A stretch of 64,000 nucleotides of DNA from Actinomadura sp. BRA 177 (GCF_013372625.1 NZ_JABXFD010000667.1:1-64000); one strand, 5' to 3'. Shown: positions 51,098-59,762, counted from the first letter of the stretch. Notes: generated by a model not told the origin, from the sequence alone. Program-made: numbers and translations.

Positions 51098-52117
51098 TCA
51101 CCCGTCCTCGGCGGCCGCGATGTCCAGCAGTTCGGCATCGCGCAGGCACGCGCTGCGCCGTTCCCCGATGCTGACGAGTTCCGGCATCTCGTGCGCACAG
51201 CGGTCGACCGCGTACGGGCAGCGCGGATGGAACGCGCACCCCGGCGGCGGATTCACCGCCGAGGGCACCTCCCCGGTCAGCACCGGCAGCTCGCGCCGGG
51301 CCGGATCGGGCTCGGGGATCGCGGCCAGCAGCGTTCGCGTGTAGGGGTGCCGGGGCGCGGCGAAGATCTCCTCGGCCGGACCCCACTCCACCACGCGCCC
51401 CAGGTACATGACGGCGACGTGGGTCGCCAGATGCCGGGCGATGTCCAGCTCATGGGTGATCAGCACGTAACCGAGCCCGAGCGACTCGCGCAGATCCAGC
51501 AGCAGGTTGACCAGCGTCGCCTTCACCCCGACGTCGAGGCTGGCGGTCGGCCCGTCCAGCACGATCGCCCGCGGGGAGGCGGCCAGCGCCCGCGCGACGG
51601 TGGCGCGCTGCAGCTCGCCGCCGCTCACGCCGCCCGGCCTGCGCTCGGCGTACTCGGGCGGCAGCCCCACCTGCTCCAGCAGCTCGTGGACCCGCGCGGC
51701 GCGTTCGGCGTCCGAGGCGCCCAGCCCGTGCACGGCGAGCGGCTGCCCGATCGCGTGACCGATGCTCTTGCGCCGGTTCAGCGCCGACCACGGGTTCTGC
51801 GAGACGAACTGCACGGTGCGGCGCACCCCGCGCGGCAACCGCGAGCCGGCCGGAACGCCGCCGATGCGCACCTCCCCCATGGTCGGTCGCAGCAGCCCCA
51901 CCGCCAGCCGGGCGAGGGTCGACTTGCCGCAGCCGGACTCGCCGACGATCGCGAGGGTCTCCCCGGGGCCCAGCGACAGCGACACGTCCTCAACGGCGTG
52001 GACGATCCGGCGTTTGCGCGGGTCGAGGACCTTTCCAAGGGCGAACCTGCGCGTGACGCGGTCGAGGTCGATCAGTGGCGCCTCGCTCGGGGGCGATGCG
52101 CTCGTGGACGTGGTCAT
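51098..52117 (-). CDS. Oligopeptide/dipeptide-type ABC ATPase (DppF-like) with altered Walker B
   Basis: Encodes 339 residues. Walker A is GESGCGKST, signature VSGGELQRA, H-loop LITHELD, and the C-terminal oligopeptide-transporter motif includes CAFHPRCPYAVDRC with Cys residues that bind an Fe-S cluster in relatives. Walker B reads AIVLDGPTASLD, so the catalytic Glu after Asp is Gly. The partner DppD-like ATPase keeps DEP. This suggests a transporter with one catalytic and one degenerate site, or a damaged gene. It is last in a five-gene operon with an ATGA overlap. Confidence 0.9.
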   Translation of the reverse strand: MTTSTSASPPSEAPLIDLDRVTRRFALGKVLDPRKRRIVHAVEDVSLSLGPGETLAIVGESGCGKSTLARLAVGLLRPTMGEVRIGGVPAGSRLPRGVRRTVQFVSQNPWSALNRRKSIGHAIGQPLAVHGLGASDAERAARVHELLEQVGLPPEYAERRPGGVSGGELQRATVARALAASPRAIVLDGPTASLDVGVKATLVNLLLDLRESLGLGYVLITHELDIARHLATHVAVMYLGRVVEWGPAEEIFAAPRHPYTRTLLAAIPEPDPARRELPVLTGEVPSAVNPPPGCAFHPRCPYAVDRCAHEMPELVSIGERRSACLRDAELLDIAAAEDG

Positions 52118-53061
52118 GCGGGCTCCTCGGCGCGATGGCAGCTGACGGTGGCCTCGGACGTGACGATCGGATGCGGAGCCTCCTCCCGGCAGTGCTCCAG
52201 CACCACGGGGCAGCGCGGCGCGAACGGGCAGCCGGGACGGTGTGCGGCGCCGACGGCGCTGCCCGGGATGGCCCCGAGCCGCTCGCCCGGCCGGGTCCGG
52301 CCGGGCAGCGCGGCCAGCAGGGCCTTGGTGTAGGGATGCCGGGGCTCGCCGAAGATCTGCTGGATCGTTCCGGTCTCGACGAGCCGCCCCCCGTACATCA
52401 CTGCGACCCGGTCGCAGACCTGCGCGACCACCGCGAGGTCGTGCGTGACGTAGAGGATGCCCAGGTCGAGCCGGTCCCGCAGGTCCAGCAGCAGCCGCAG
52501 CACCTGGGCCTGGACGGTGGCGTCCAGCGTCGTGGTGGGCTCGTCGGCGATCAGCAGGTCGGGGCGGCGCGCCAGCGCCGCCAGCACGATCAGCAGGCGC
52601 TGCAGCTGGCCGCCGGAGAAGCGGTGCGGGTAGTCGCGGGGCCGGTCCAGGACGGTGCGCAGCCCGACCTGCTTCAGCAGCGGGGTGAGGTCCTCCCCGC
52701 CGCCGTACCAGCGCAGTTGCCGCAGCACCGGGGTCGCCGGGCTGAGGGACGTCATCGGCCGCTGCGGGACGAGCCCGATACGGGTCGCCCGCAACCGGCG
52801 CATGCCCTCCTCCGGCAGGTCGACGAGCCCGGTGCCGCCGAAGTCCAGGCGGGCGGCCTTCAGGTGCGCGCCCTCGGGCAGGGTCCGGGTCAGCGCCGCG
52901 CACACGCTGCTCTTGCCGCTGCCGGACTCGCCGACCAGGCCGAGGACCTCGCCGCGGCGCAGCTGGAAGGTGACCCCGCGGACCGCGGGGACGGTCCGGC
53001 CGCGGTGACCGCGGTAGCCGACATGCAGGTCGTCGACGTCCAGGAGGATCCGCTCAGGCAC
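52114..53061 (-). CDS. Oligopeptide/dipeptide-type ABC ATPase (DppD-like)
   Basis: Encodes 315 residues from GTG 53061. Walker A GESGSGKSS, Q-loop LVPQRPMTSLSP, signature FSGGQLQRL, Walker B LLIADEPTTTLD, H-loop YVTHDLAV, and the C-terminal CPFAPRCPVVLEHC motif. It energises import through the Dpp-type permeases. The start overlaps the receptor stop, and the stop overlaps the DppF-like start. Confidence 0.93.
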   Translation of the reverse strand: MPERILLDVDDLHVGYRGHRGRTVPAVRGVTFQLRRGEVLGLVGESGSGKSSVCAALTRTLPEGAHLKAARLDFGGTGLVDLPEEGMRRLRATRIGLVPQRPMTSLSPATPVLRQLRWYGGGEDLTPLLKQVGLRTVLDRPRDYPHRFSGGQLQRLLIVLAALARRPDLLIADEPTTTLDATVQAQVLRLLLDLRDRLDLGILYVTHDLAVVAQVCDRVAVMYGGRLVETGTIQQIFGEPRHPYTKALLAALPGRTRPGERLGAIPGSAVGAAHRPGCPFAPRCPVVLEHCREEAPHPIVTSEATVSCHRAEEPA

Positions 53062-54616
53062 CGGAGCCTCCGGCGGGACGCAGGTGGGCTACGCCGAGGC
53101 GGCTGATCCGCATCCGCGCCGGGTACATCGGTGCCACGGTGTCGCGCTGGCCGATGACCATCTTCGGGTAGGCGGGCGGGAACATCACCGCGTCCTCGGC
53201 CAGCGTGCGGTTGACCCCCTTCAGCAGCCGCGCGCGCTCGTCGTGGTCGGAGGTCTCCCACACCCGGTCCAGGGCCTTGTCCACGGCGGTGTCGCGGTAC
53301 CCGCAGGCGAGGACGCTGCCGGACTGCGCGGGAGAGAGCGTGAGGTAGTTCGCGGCGCCGCTGGTGAAGCCGCTGGCGAACTTGTTCATGATCATCTGGT
53401 AGTCGCCGGAGATCCACCGCTGCGCCCACGGGCCGCTCTGCAGCACGTCCAGCTTCACCGTCACGCCGATCTTCTTCCAGTTCTCCACGAGGATCTGGGC
53501 GATGCCCTCGATGGTCTGGCCCGCCGCGATGGTGAGGGTGAACTCCCGGCTCCCGCCGGCGGCCGCGAGGAAGTGCTCGGCCTTCCCCGGGTCGGGGCGG
53601 GCGGGGAACGCCTTCAGCGCGGGGTCGTAGCCCAGTTCCGCGGGCCCGACCGGCCCCTGGCCGATGGTCGCGGCGCCGCCGAAGACCTTGTCGACCACGG
53701 CCTGCCGGTCCATCGAGCACGCGATGGCCTTGCGGAAGTTCCCGTCGGAGAACGGCCGGTCGCCGGCCTTGACGTAGGTCAGGATGTCGATGGGGGCGTC
53801 CACCTTGTGGACGGTCGTCCGCTGGTCTCCGCGCAGCAGCGGCAGGGCGGCGACGGGCAGGTTCGTGGCGATGTCGACCTTGCCGGCGCGCAGGTTCACC
53901 GCGCGCGTGGAGCCGTCCGGGATGATCTGGTATTCCATCCGCTGGAAGGGGGCCTTGGTCCCGTGGTAGTCCGGATACGCGCTCAGTGCGTAGCTCAGCC
54001 CGGCGGAGACCCGGTCCAGCCGGTACGGTCCGGTGCCCATCATCGTGTCCTTGCGCCCCACGAACGACCGGTGCGTGATCGGCAGGTTGGTCAGGTGCGA
54101 CCGCATCAGCCCGTACCGGCGGTTGAGCTTGATCTCCACCGTGTGCCGGTCGACGGCGCGGGCGCCGGAGTAGTAGTGCAGGAAGTAGACGATCCACTCG
54201 CTGCCGCTGGCGAGGGCGGTGACGTGCTTGAGCGAGGCGACGACGTCCTCGGCCGTGAACTCGTCCCCGTTGTGGAAGGTGATCCCCTTCTTGAGCGGGA
54301 TCGTCATGGTGAGGCCGTCGTCCGAGATCTTCGGTTCGGCGCTCGCCAGCAGCGGGACCGACCGCAGCTCGTCGTCGTAGTCGTACAGCGACTCCATGAT
54401 CGGCTCGGCGATCCAGCGGGTCACCTCGCTGCCGGAGTCGAGCGGGTTCATGTTGCTCGGACCGGCCTCGACGCCGATCCGCAGGGTGCTGCCCGCCGCG
54501 GACCCGCCCCCCGCGCAGCCGGCGACGCCGGCCAGCGGGAGCGCCGCCGCGCTCGACGCGAGCGTGGTGAGGACGCGCCGCCGGGACCAGCCCGGTCCAG
54601 GTGTGTTGGCCATCAT
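53054..54616 (-). CDS. Peptide/nickel/heme-type ABC substrate-binding lipoprotein
   Basis: About 520 residues of the SBP family 5 (DppA/OppA) type. The N-terminus SRRRVLTTLASSAAALPLAG with VAGC combines a Tat-like twin-Arg with a lipobox. The body has LKKGITFHNGDEFTAEDVVASL and MGTGPYRLDRV, which are diagnostic. ATG 54616 has GGAAGG upstream; ATG 54637, overlapping the permease stop, is an alternative. Some family members bind heme, peptides or metal chelates. The location among heme-oxygenase genes makes heme or a chelate an attractive but unproven ligand. Confidence 0.91.
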   Translation of the reverse strand: MMANTPGPGWSRRRVLTTLASSAAALPLAGVAGCAGGGSAAGSTLRIGVEAGPSNMNPLDSGSEVTRWIAEPIMESLYDYDDELRSVPLLASAEPKISDDGLTMTIPLKKGITFHNGDEFTAEDVVASLKHVTALASGSEWIVYFLHYYSGARAVDRHTVEIKLNRRYGLMRSHLTNLPITHRSFVGRKDTMMGTGPYRLDRVSAGLSYALSAYPDYHGTKAPFQRMEYQIIPDGSTRAVNLRAGKVDIATNLPVAALPLLRGDQRTTVHKVDAPIDILTYVKAGDRPFSDGNFRKAIACSMDRQAVVDKVFGGAATIGQGPVGPAELGYDPALKAFPARPDPGKAEHFLAAAGGSREFTLTIAAGQTIEGIAQILVENWKKIGVTVKLDVLQSGPWAQRWISGDYQMIMNKFASGFTSGAANYLTLSPAQSGSVLACGYRDTAVDKALDRVWETSDHDERARLLKGVNRTLAEDAVMFPPAYPKMVIGQRDTVAPMYPARMRISRLGVAHLRPAGGSGA

Positions 54617-54633
54617 CGAAACCTTCCGGTAGG

Positions 54634-55602
54634 TCATCGCGCGGTGCCCCGCTCGCCGAGGCGGTCGGCCAGCGCGTCGCCGATCAGGTTGAAGCCGAGG
54701 ATTCCGGCGAGCATCACCGCGCCGGGCAGCACGGAGTACCACCACACGCCGCCCGGCAGGTAGCCGGTGCCGCCGCCGGTCAGGTTGCCGAGCGTCGCCT
54801 GCGGGAGCTGGACGCCGAGGCCGAGGAACCCGAGGCCGCCCTCGGCGAAGATGGCCAGGGCCATGGCGAGGAACGCCTGCACGACCATGCCCGGCATCAC
54901 GTTGGGCAGCAGTTCGCCGAGCACGATCCTGGACCGCGAGACCCCGACGACCCGCAGCGCGGGCACGTAGTCCTGCCCGGCCTCCGCCATCGCGGCCGAG
55001 CGGGCGACCCGTGCGAAGTAGGGGATGAACGCGAACCCGAGCAGCAGCACCACCTTGGCGGTGATGGTGACCGGGACGGGCCCCACGTGCCCGGTTCCGG
55101 TTCCGGTGAGGCCGATCACGAACATGGCGAGGACGAACATCGGCAGCGCCTGGACGGTCTCCAGCACGCGCATGATGAGGTCGTCCAGCAGGCTGCCGCC
55201 GAGGTAGCCGGCCAGTATCCCGAGCGGCAGGGCGATGAGCAGGCCCAGCACGACCGCGGACAGGCTGACCAGCAGCGACACCCGCGTTCCGGCCGCCGTG
55301 CGGGCCAGCAGGTCGCGTCCGAGCTGGTCGGTGCCGAACAGGTGGTCGAGGCTCGGGCCCGCCAGCACGGTGGGGCTGCCGGCGTTGGGATCGGGCGTCA
55401 CCAGCGGCCCGACGACGGCCAGCAGGCAGAAGAGCCCGGCGCAGCCGACCCCGAACCAGGTCAGGGCGTCCTTCGGACCGTCCCACGTCCGGCGGCGGCG
55501 CCCGGCGGGGGCGGCGCCGTCCCGCTCGGCGAGCTTCTCGGCCGGGCCCGTGGCCGCCTGCGGATGTACTACGTCCCGTACCTCCTGGTTCACGTCGCTC
55601 AT
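54634..55602 (-). CDS. Dpp-type ABC permease (DppC-like)
   Basis: Encodes 322 residues. A cytoplasmic N-terminus precedes about six helices. HLFGTDQLGRDLLARTAAGTRVSL is the DppC signature, and the ATPase-contact loop is EAGQDYVPALRVVGVSRSRI. It pairs with the DppB-like permease; starts and stops overlap by four bases on both sides. Confidence 0.93.
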   Translation of the reverse strand: MSDVNQEVRDVVHPQAATGPAEKLAERDGAAPAGRRRRTWDGPKDALTWFGVGCAGLFCLLAVVGPLVTPDPNAGSPTVLAGPSLDHLFGTDQLGRDLLARTAAGTRVSLLVSLSAVVLGLLIALPLGILAGYLGGSLLDDLIMRVLETVQALPMFVLAMFVIGLTGTGTGHVGPVPVTITAKVVLLLGFAFIPYFARVARSAAMAEAGQDYVPALRVVGVSRSRIVLGELLPNVMPGMVVQAFLAMALAIFAEGGLGFLGLGVQLPQATLGNLTGGGTGYLPGGVWWYSVLPGAVMLAGILGFNLIGDALADRLGERGTAR

Positions 55603-56567
55603 GAGGTTTCCGTCCCGGAGAGGACGCTCTCCTTGATGTGGGGGTCGATGACCATCTGGGCGATGTCCACCAGCAGGTTGGTGAACAGGTAGAGGACCGC
55701 CACGGCCAGGCAGCATCCGGCCGCGACCGGATAGTCCTGGCGGCGGAAGGAGTCGACCATCAGCTGGCCGAGCCCGGGGATGCCGAACACGTTCTCGATG
55801 AGGATGGCGCCGCTGAGCAGCATGCCCAGCATCAGCCCCATGACCGTGACGGTCGGGATGGCCGCGTTGCGCAGCGCCACCTTCCGCACGACGCGCCGGC
55901 GGCGCATCCCCATCGAGGTCGCGAAGGACACGTAGTCGCGGTCCAGCGTCTCCAGCAGCGAGCCGCGCAGCGTCCGGGCGACCACGGCGAAGGCCGGCAG
56001 GCCGAGGACGAAGGACGGCAGCACCATGGAGGCCAGGTGCCGTCCGAGGCCCTGCTCCGGCGGCACGTAGCCGACCGGGAAGACCCCGGTGATGTACACC
56101 CCGAAGACCAGGACGCAGGCCAGGCCGAGCCAGAAGCTCGGCACCGAGAGCGCGACCACGCTGAACACGCGGACGAAGCCGTCGAAGAACGAGCCGCGGC
56201 GCAGGGCCGCCAGGCATCCGGCGACGACGCCGATGGCCATCCACACCCCGCCGGCCAGTACCGCGAGTTCCAGGGACACGGGGACGCGCTGGGCGAGGGA
56301 CGTCCACACCGGCTGCCCGGAGAACACCGACTGCCCGAGGTCCCCGCTGAACATGCGGCCCAGGTAGCGGGCGTACTGCTCGGGGATCGAGGCGTTGAGG
56401 CCCAGCCGCTCGGCCACCGCCGCGCGCCCCTCCTCGCTGTAGCTGTAGCCGAGCAGCGTGTAGAGGGGACTGCCCGGTGACAGCCGCAGCAGGAAGAACA
56501 CCAGCGAGACGACCGCGAACACGGTGACCAGCAAGGAGAGGATTCGCCGGATCAGGTAGAGGGCCAA
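55599..56567 (-). CDS. Dpp-type ABC permease (DppB-like)
   Basis: Encodes 322 residues with a TTG start preceded by GGTGA. Features are the first helix LSLLVTVFAVVSLVFFLLRL, GDLGQSVFSGQPVW, the EAA loop TLDRDYVSFATSMGMRRRRV and the C-terminal LVDIAQMVIDPHI. It is first gene of the operon B-C-A-D-F. The promoter region just upstream has a 20-base-period repeat of GGAATCAGG. Confidence 0.92.
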   Translation of the reverse strand: MALYLIRRILSLLVTVFAVVSLVFFLLRLSPGSPLYTLLGYSYSEEGRAAVAERLGLNASIPEQYARYLGRMFSGDLGQSVFSGQPVWTSLAQRVPVSLELAVLAGGVWMAIGVVAGCLAALRRGSFFDGFVRVFSVVALSVPSFWLGLACVLVFGVYITGVFPVGYVPPEQGLGRHLASMVLPSFVLGLPAFAVVARTLRGSLLETLDRDYVSFATSMGMRRRRVVRKVALRNAAIPTVTVMGLMLGMLLSGAILIENVFGIPGLGQLMVDSFRRQDYPVAAGCCLAVAVLYLFTNLLVDIAQMVIDPHIKESVLSGTETS

Positions 56568-56597
56568 GAGAGATCACCCCTTCCGGTGGTTAATCCC

Positions 56598-56626
56598 GGA
56601 ATCAGGTTCCTGATAGAGGAATCAGG
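56598..56626. promoter_or_regulatory. Repeated operator-like element before the Dpp operon
   Basis: GGAATCAGG occurs at 56598-56606 and 56618-56626, 20 bases apart (two helical turns). The first copy also forms the palindrome ATCAGG-TT-CCTGAT (56601-56614). It lies 31-59 bases upstream of the DppB-like start. No ACGACA-type site is present here, so a different regulator is likely. Confidence 0.5.
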
Positions 56627-56700
56627 GCGCGATGGGTCCGATGGTAGGAGCCGCCGCGCCGGACCGTCGTCATCCGAACGATGGATTGCCCGGCAGGCCG

Positions 56701-57492
56701 TCAGCCTGCGGATTCGGCCGGATGGAGCTTCTTGAACGCGGTCCAGCTGGTCTCGCTCGGCGAGGACCACTCCGCGGGCGCGTGCTGGAACTCGGGCCTG
56801 CGCTCCTCGACGAACCGCCGGAGCCGGCCCGGCACCTCGTCCCAGCCGGCGACCTTCGCGCCGCGGCAGTGGTACACCATGGCGCCGGGCCGGTCGGCCA
56901 TCCGCATCCACGGCACCCAGGGCGCGACACGGACCCACGACAGTGTGCACGGCACGCTGTCGAGCCCGGGGTCGTCCAGGTCGGCGGCGCGGGTGAAGAA
57001 CTGGAACAGCTCCATCGCCCGGTAGACGTCGTCCCCGGAGTTCGCGGGGTACTCGGCGACCGGCAGTGGGGACGGGTAGGCCAGCAGCACGTCGGTGTTG
57101 AAGACCACGTCGTCGCCGATCCGCGTCCGGGGTGCACGGAACGGGCCGTACGGGCCTTCGGCGAGCCAGCGGAAGTCGACCGGGTCGTTCCAGACGTGCT
57201 CCACCGCCACGTTCTCGCCGGTGTAGCGGTTCTTCCAGTCGTCGGCGACCTCGCGGGTGACCGGGTCGAGATAGCTCGCCGCCTCCCGGCTGAGCAGTTC
57301 GACACCGCCGTCGACGGCCTTCGTCCGGGCGACGTTGACGCCCTCGAAGCCGAACAGGTGGTGCGGCCCGTCCCCGGGCAGCCAGGCGTAGACGTCTCCG
57401 GTCCACCAGACGAACGCCTCGGCTCCGCCGCGGACCGTGCGCACCCGGACCATGTCGTCCAGGTCCTGCCGGGGGTCGTGTTCGGGCGGCAT
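56701..57492 (-). CDS. DUF1838-family protein
   Basis: Encodes 263 residues from ATG 57492 with GGAG upstream. The pattern (FVWWTGDVYAWLPGDGPHHL, FGFEGVNVAR, SWVRVAPWVPWMRMADRPG, YHCRGAKVAGWDEVPGRL) matches the DUF1838 family, a beta-rich protein of unknown function with many Trp and aromatic residues that could bind a flat ligand. It is divergent from the heme-oxygenase operon, with two ACGACA-type operators between them, so it is a likely member of the same regulon. Confidence 0.8.
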   Translation of the reverse strand: MPPEHDPRQDLDDMVRVRTVRGGAEAFVWWTGDVYAWLPGDGPHHLFGFEGVNVARTKAVDGGVELLSREAASYLDPVTREVADDWKNRYTGENVAVEHVWNDPVDFRWLAEGPYGPFRAPRTRIGDDVVFNTDVLLAYPSPLPVAEYPANSGDDVYRAMELFQFFTRAADLDDPGLDSVPCTLSWVRVAPWVPWMRMADRPGAMVYHCRGAKVAGWDEVPGRLRRFVEERRPEFQHAPAEWSSPSETSWTAFKKLHPAESAG

Positions 57493-57534
57493 GTCGGCTC
57501 CTCTCCGCGGCCGGCTCGCGAGCCGGGCGTTTTC

Positions 57535-57549
57535 ACGACGACATGTCGT
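57535..57549. promoter_or_regulatory. TetR-type operator B1
   Basis: ACGACG-ACA-TGTCGT has one mismatch to the consensus arms. It lies 43 bases upstream of the DUF1838 start. Confidence 0.6.
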
Positions 57550-57577
57550 CAAAAGCTTGACGCCTGCCGCCATCTTG

Positions 57578-57592
57578 ATGACACTCTGTCGT
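57578..57592. promoter_or_regulatory. TetR-type operator B2
   Basis: ATGACA-CTC-TGTCGT, 43 bases from operator B1 and upstream of the heme oxygenase operon. It is followed at once by GAAAC-AAC-GTTTC (57593-57605), the same composite arrangement as at operator A. Confidence 0.65.
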
Positions 57593-57605
57593 GAAACAAC
57601 GTTTC
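57593..57605. promoter_or_regulatory. Second palindrome GAAAC-N3-GTTTC next to operator B2
   Basis: GAAAC-AAC-GTTTC abuts operator B2. A matching element abuts operator A at 50370. Confidence 0.5.
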
Positions 57606-57667
57606 AATGCAAGCCTTCTCAGCGCGCCGTCCCGATCGGCGGCGCGACGCGGACAAGGGAGATCCCG

Positions 57668-58330
57668 TTGACGAACACACAGGCCGAGGGATTCGCCGAC
57701 CAGTTGCGGAAGGCGACTTGGACCGACCACGACGCGGCCGAGTACACCAACTACATGCAGGCGCTCCTCGGCGGCCAGATCTCCAAGGACGGCTACGCCG
57801 AGATGGTCGCCCAGCACTACTTCGCCTACGTCGCCATCGAGGAGGCCGGCCACGCGCTCGCCGCCGACCCGGTCGCCGGCCCGTTCGTGATCCCCGAACT
57901 GGAGCGCCTGGAGGCACTCGAGCACGACCTGAAGGTGCTCTACGGCGCCGGCTGGAAGGACGCGATCAAGCCGTCCAAGCCGACGATCACCTACGTGGCG
58001 CGGATCAACCAGATCGCGGACTGGCCGGGCGGTTTCATCGCGCACCACTACACGCGCTACATGGGCGACCTGTCCGGCGGGCAGGTGATCCGCAAGTCCG
58101 CGGAGCGCGCCTACGGGTTCAGCGGCGACGACGGCGTGGGCTTCTACAACTTCCCGAAGATCCCCGACTACAAGGCGTTCAAGTTCGAGTACCGCGACAA
58201 GCTGAACGCGCTCGGCCTGGACGAGGTGGAGAGCAAGCGGATCATCGGCGAGACGCTGCTGGCCTACCAGCTCAACACCGAGGTGCTGGCCGACCTCGGC
58301 AAGCGGATGTCCGAGTTCAAGGTCGCCTGA
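57668..58330 (+). CDS. Heme oxygenase (biliverdin-producing, HmuO-like)
   Basis: Encodes 220 residues from TTG 57668, with GGGAG six bases upstream. The proximal heme ligand is His21 in LRKATWTDHDAAEY, and the distal helix has the canonical GDLSGGQVIRK near residue 133, including the Asp needed for oxygen activation. It opens heme to biliverdin, CO and Fe2+. It is first in an operon with the NuoF-like flavoprotein (9 bases later) and a ferredoxin, which probably deliver the seven electrons required. Operators B1 and B2 precede it. Confidence 0.92.
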   Translation: MTNTQAEGFADQLRKATWTDHDAAEYTNYMQALLGGQISKDGYAEMVAQHYFAYVAIEEAGHALAADPVAGPFVIPELERLEALEHDLKVLYGAGWKDAIKPSKPTITYVARINQIADWPGGFIAHHYTRYMGDLSGGQVIRKSAERAYGFSGDDGVGFYNFPKIPDYKAFKFEYRDKLNALGLDEVESKRIIGETLLAYQLNTEVLADLGKRMSEFKVA

Positions 58331-58339
58331 CCGGCCACG

Positions 58340-59560
58340 ATGGGATTTCCGCTGCACACCCGGCCGCTCGGCACCGCGCGCCTGCTGGCCGCGGCACCGG
58401 GCGGCCGCGCCGCCCGCGGCGCCGGCCCGTCCGGCACCGAGATCATCGAGACCGCCGGGGCGGCCGGGATACGCGGCCGCGGCGGGGCCGGGTTCCCGCT
58501 GGCCGTCAAGCTGCGCTCGGTCGCCGACTCCGCGGCGCCGCGCCGTTTCGCGGTCGCGAACGCCGAGGAGGGCGAGCCGGGGTCGGCGAAGGACAGGTTC
58601 CTCATCCGCGAGCGGCCCGGGCTGGTCGTCGAGGGACTCTCCCTGGCCGCCCGCGCCGCCGGCGCGGAACGGTCCTTCCTCTACGCCTCCGACCGGCTCG
58701 GGGCCGACGCGCTGGAGAAGGCGGCCGGCTCCGTTCCGGACATGGAGGTGGTCCGGGTGGAGCCCTCCTACGTCGCCGGCGAGGAGACCTCCGTGGTCCG
58801 CGCGATCAACGGCGGACCCGCGCTGCCCGCCGTCAAGCCGCCCCGTCCCTGGCAGGAGGGCGTGGACGGCGCGCCGACGCTCGTCGCCAACGCCGAGACA
58901 CTCGCGCAACTGGCCCTGGCCGTGCGGCTCGGCCCGTGCGCCTACCGGTCGGCCGGAACCGGCGACTCGCCCGGCACGTTCCTCGCGACCGTGTCCGGCG
59001 GCGGCCGGGCCCCCGTCCTGTACGAGGTCCCGTACGGCGTACCCCTGCGCGAGCTGGCCCGTGCCCACCTCGGGGACGCGGCGGTGACCGGCGTTCTGGC
59101 GGGCGGCCTGGCGGGCGGGTTGCTTCCCGCCGGCCTGCTGGGCCTGTCGCTGACGCACGCGGCGTTCACCGCGGCCGGCAGCACCCTCGGGTGCGGAGCC
59201 TTCGTGCTTCTCACGCAGGAGTGCCCCGTCGAGGTCGCGGCCGGCGCGGCGGCCTTCCTCGACCAGGAGAACGCCCGCCAGTGCGGCCCGTGCATACGCG
59301 GCACGCAGGCGATCGCCGGGCTCCTCGGCGGGCTCATGTCGGGCACTGCCGGGCCCGGCGAGGTCGCCCGCCTGGAGCGGATGGCGGGCGGGCTGGCCAG
59401 GCGCGGCAACTGCGCCACCCCGGACGCGGCGGGCGTTCTGGTCGCCTCGCTGTTCCGCCATCACCGCGCCCTGGTGAACGAGCACGCCGTCCGCGAGTGC
59501 GCCCGGTGTGCCCGAGTACGGCCCTTCGACATGCGGATCCAGTTGGGAGAGTCACCATGA
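58340..59560 (+). CDS. NuoF-like NADH-binding flavoprotein, probable ferredoxin reductase
   Basis: Encodes 406 residues resembling the 51-kDa subunit of complex I but standing alone. GIRGRGGAGFPLAVK is the FMN/NADH glycine-rich loop, ANAEEGEPGSAKDRFL and VAGEETSVVRAINGG are also typical, an SLBB-like part follows, and the 4Fe-4S ligands lie in NARQCGPCIRGT plus Cys residues in RRGNCATPDA and near the C-terminus (ECARCARV). No other nuo genes are nearby. It lies between heme oxygenase and a ferredoxin, so transfer from NAD(P)H to ferredoxin to heme oxygenase is the likely job. Confidence 0.85.
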   Translation: MGFPLHTRPLGTARLLAAAPGGRAARGAGPSGTEIIETAGAAGIRGRGGAGFPLAVKLRSVADSAAPRRFAVANAEEGEPGSAKDRFLIRERPGLVVEGLSLAARAAGAERSFLYASDRLGADALEKAAGSVPDMEVVRVEPSYVAGEETSVVRAINGGPALPAVKPPRPWQEGVDGAPTLVANAETLAQLALAVRLGPCAYRSAGTGDSPGTFLATVSGGGRAPVLYEVPYGVPLRELARAHLGDAAVTGVLAGGLAGGLLPAGLLGLSLTHAAFTAAGSTLGCGAFVLLTQECPVEVAAGAAAFLDQENARQCGPCIRGTQAIAGLLGGLMSGTAGPGEVARLERMAGGLARRGNCATPDAAGVLVASLFRHHRALVNEHAVRECARCARVRPFDMRIQLGESP

Positions 59561-59748
59561 AGAAAGTCGTCATAGACGCCGCCGCCTGCGATGGCCAGGG
59601 GTACTGCAAGCGCTTCGCGCCCGAGGTCTTCGACCTGGACGAATGGGGCTACGGCAAGGTGATCAGGGAGGAGATCCCCGACGAGCTGGTGCCGGGCGCC
59701 GAGGCGGCGATGGAGGCGTGCCCGATGCAGGCGATCAAGCTGCTGTGA
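59557..59748 (+). CDS. [3Fe-4S]/[4Fe-4S] ferredoxin
   Basis: Encodes 63 residues with Cys11-x5-Cys17 (CDGQGYC) and Cys55 in EACPMQAI. The three-Cys pattern is typical of the short 3Fe-4S ferredoxins that serve P450s in actinomycetes. ATG 59557 overlaps the flavoprotein stop. Here it probably shuttles electrons from the NuoF-like reductase to heme oxygenase. Confidence 0.92.
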   Translation: MKKVVIDAAACDGQGYCKRFAPEVFDLDEWGYGKVIREEIPDELVPGAEAAMEACPMQAIKLL

Positions 59749-59762
59749 CCGGGGAAGGACGA

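Noticed and set aside
58340-59560. Complex I subunit NuoF
   Set aside because: No other nuo genes are present, and the gene is coupled to heme oxygenase and a ferredoxin, so a dedicated reductase is more likely.
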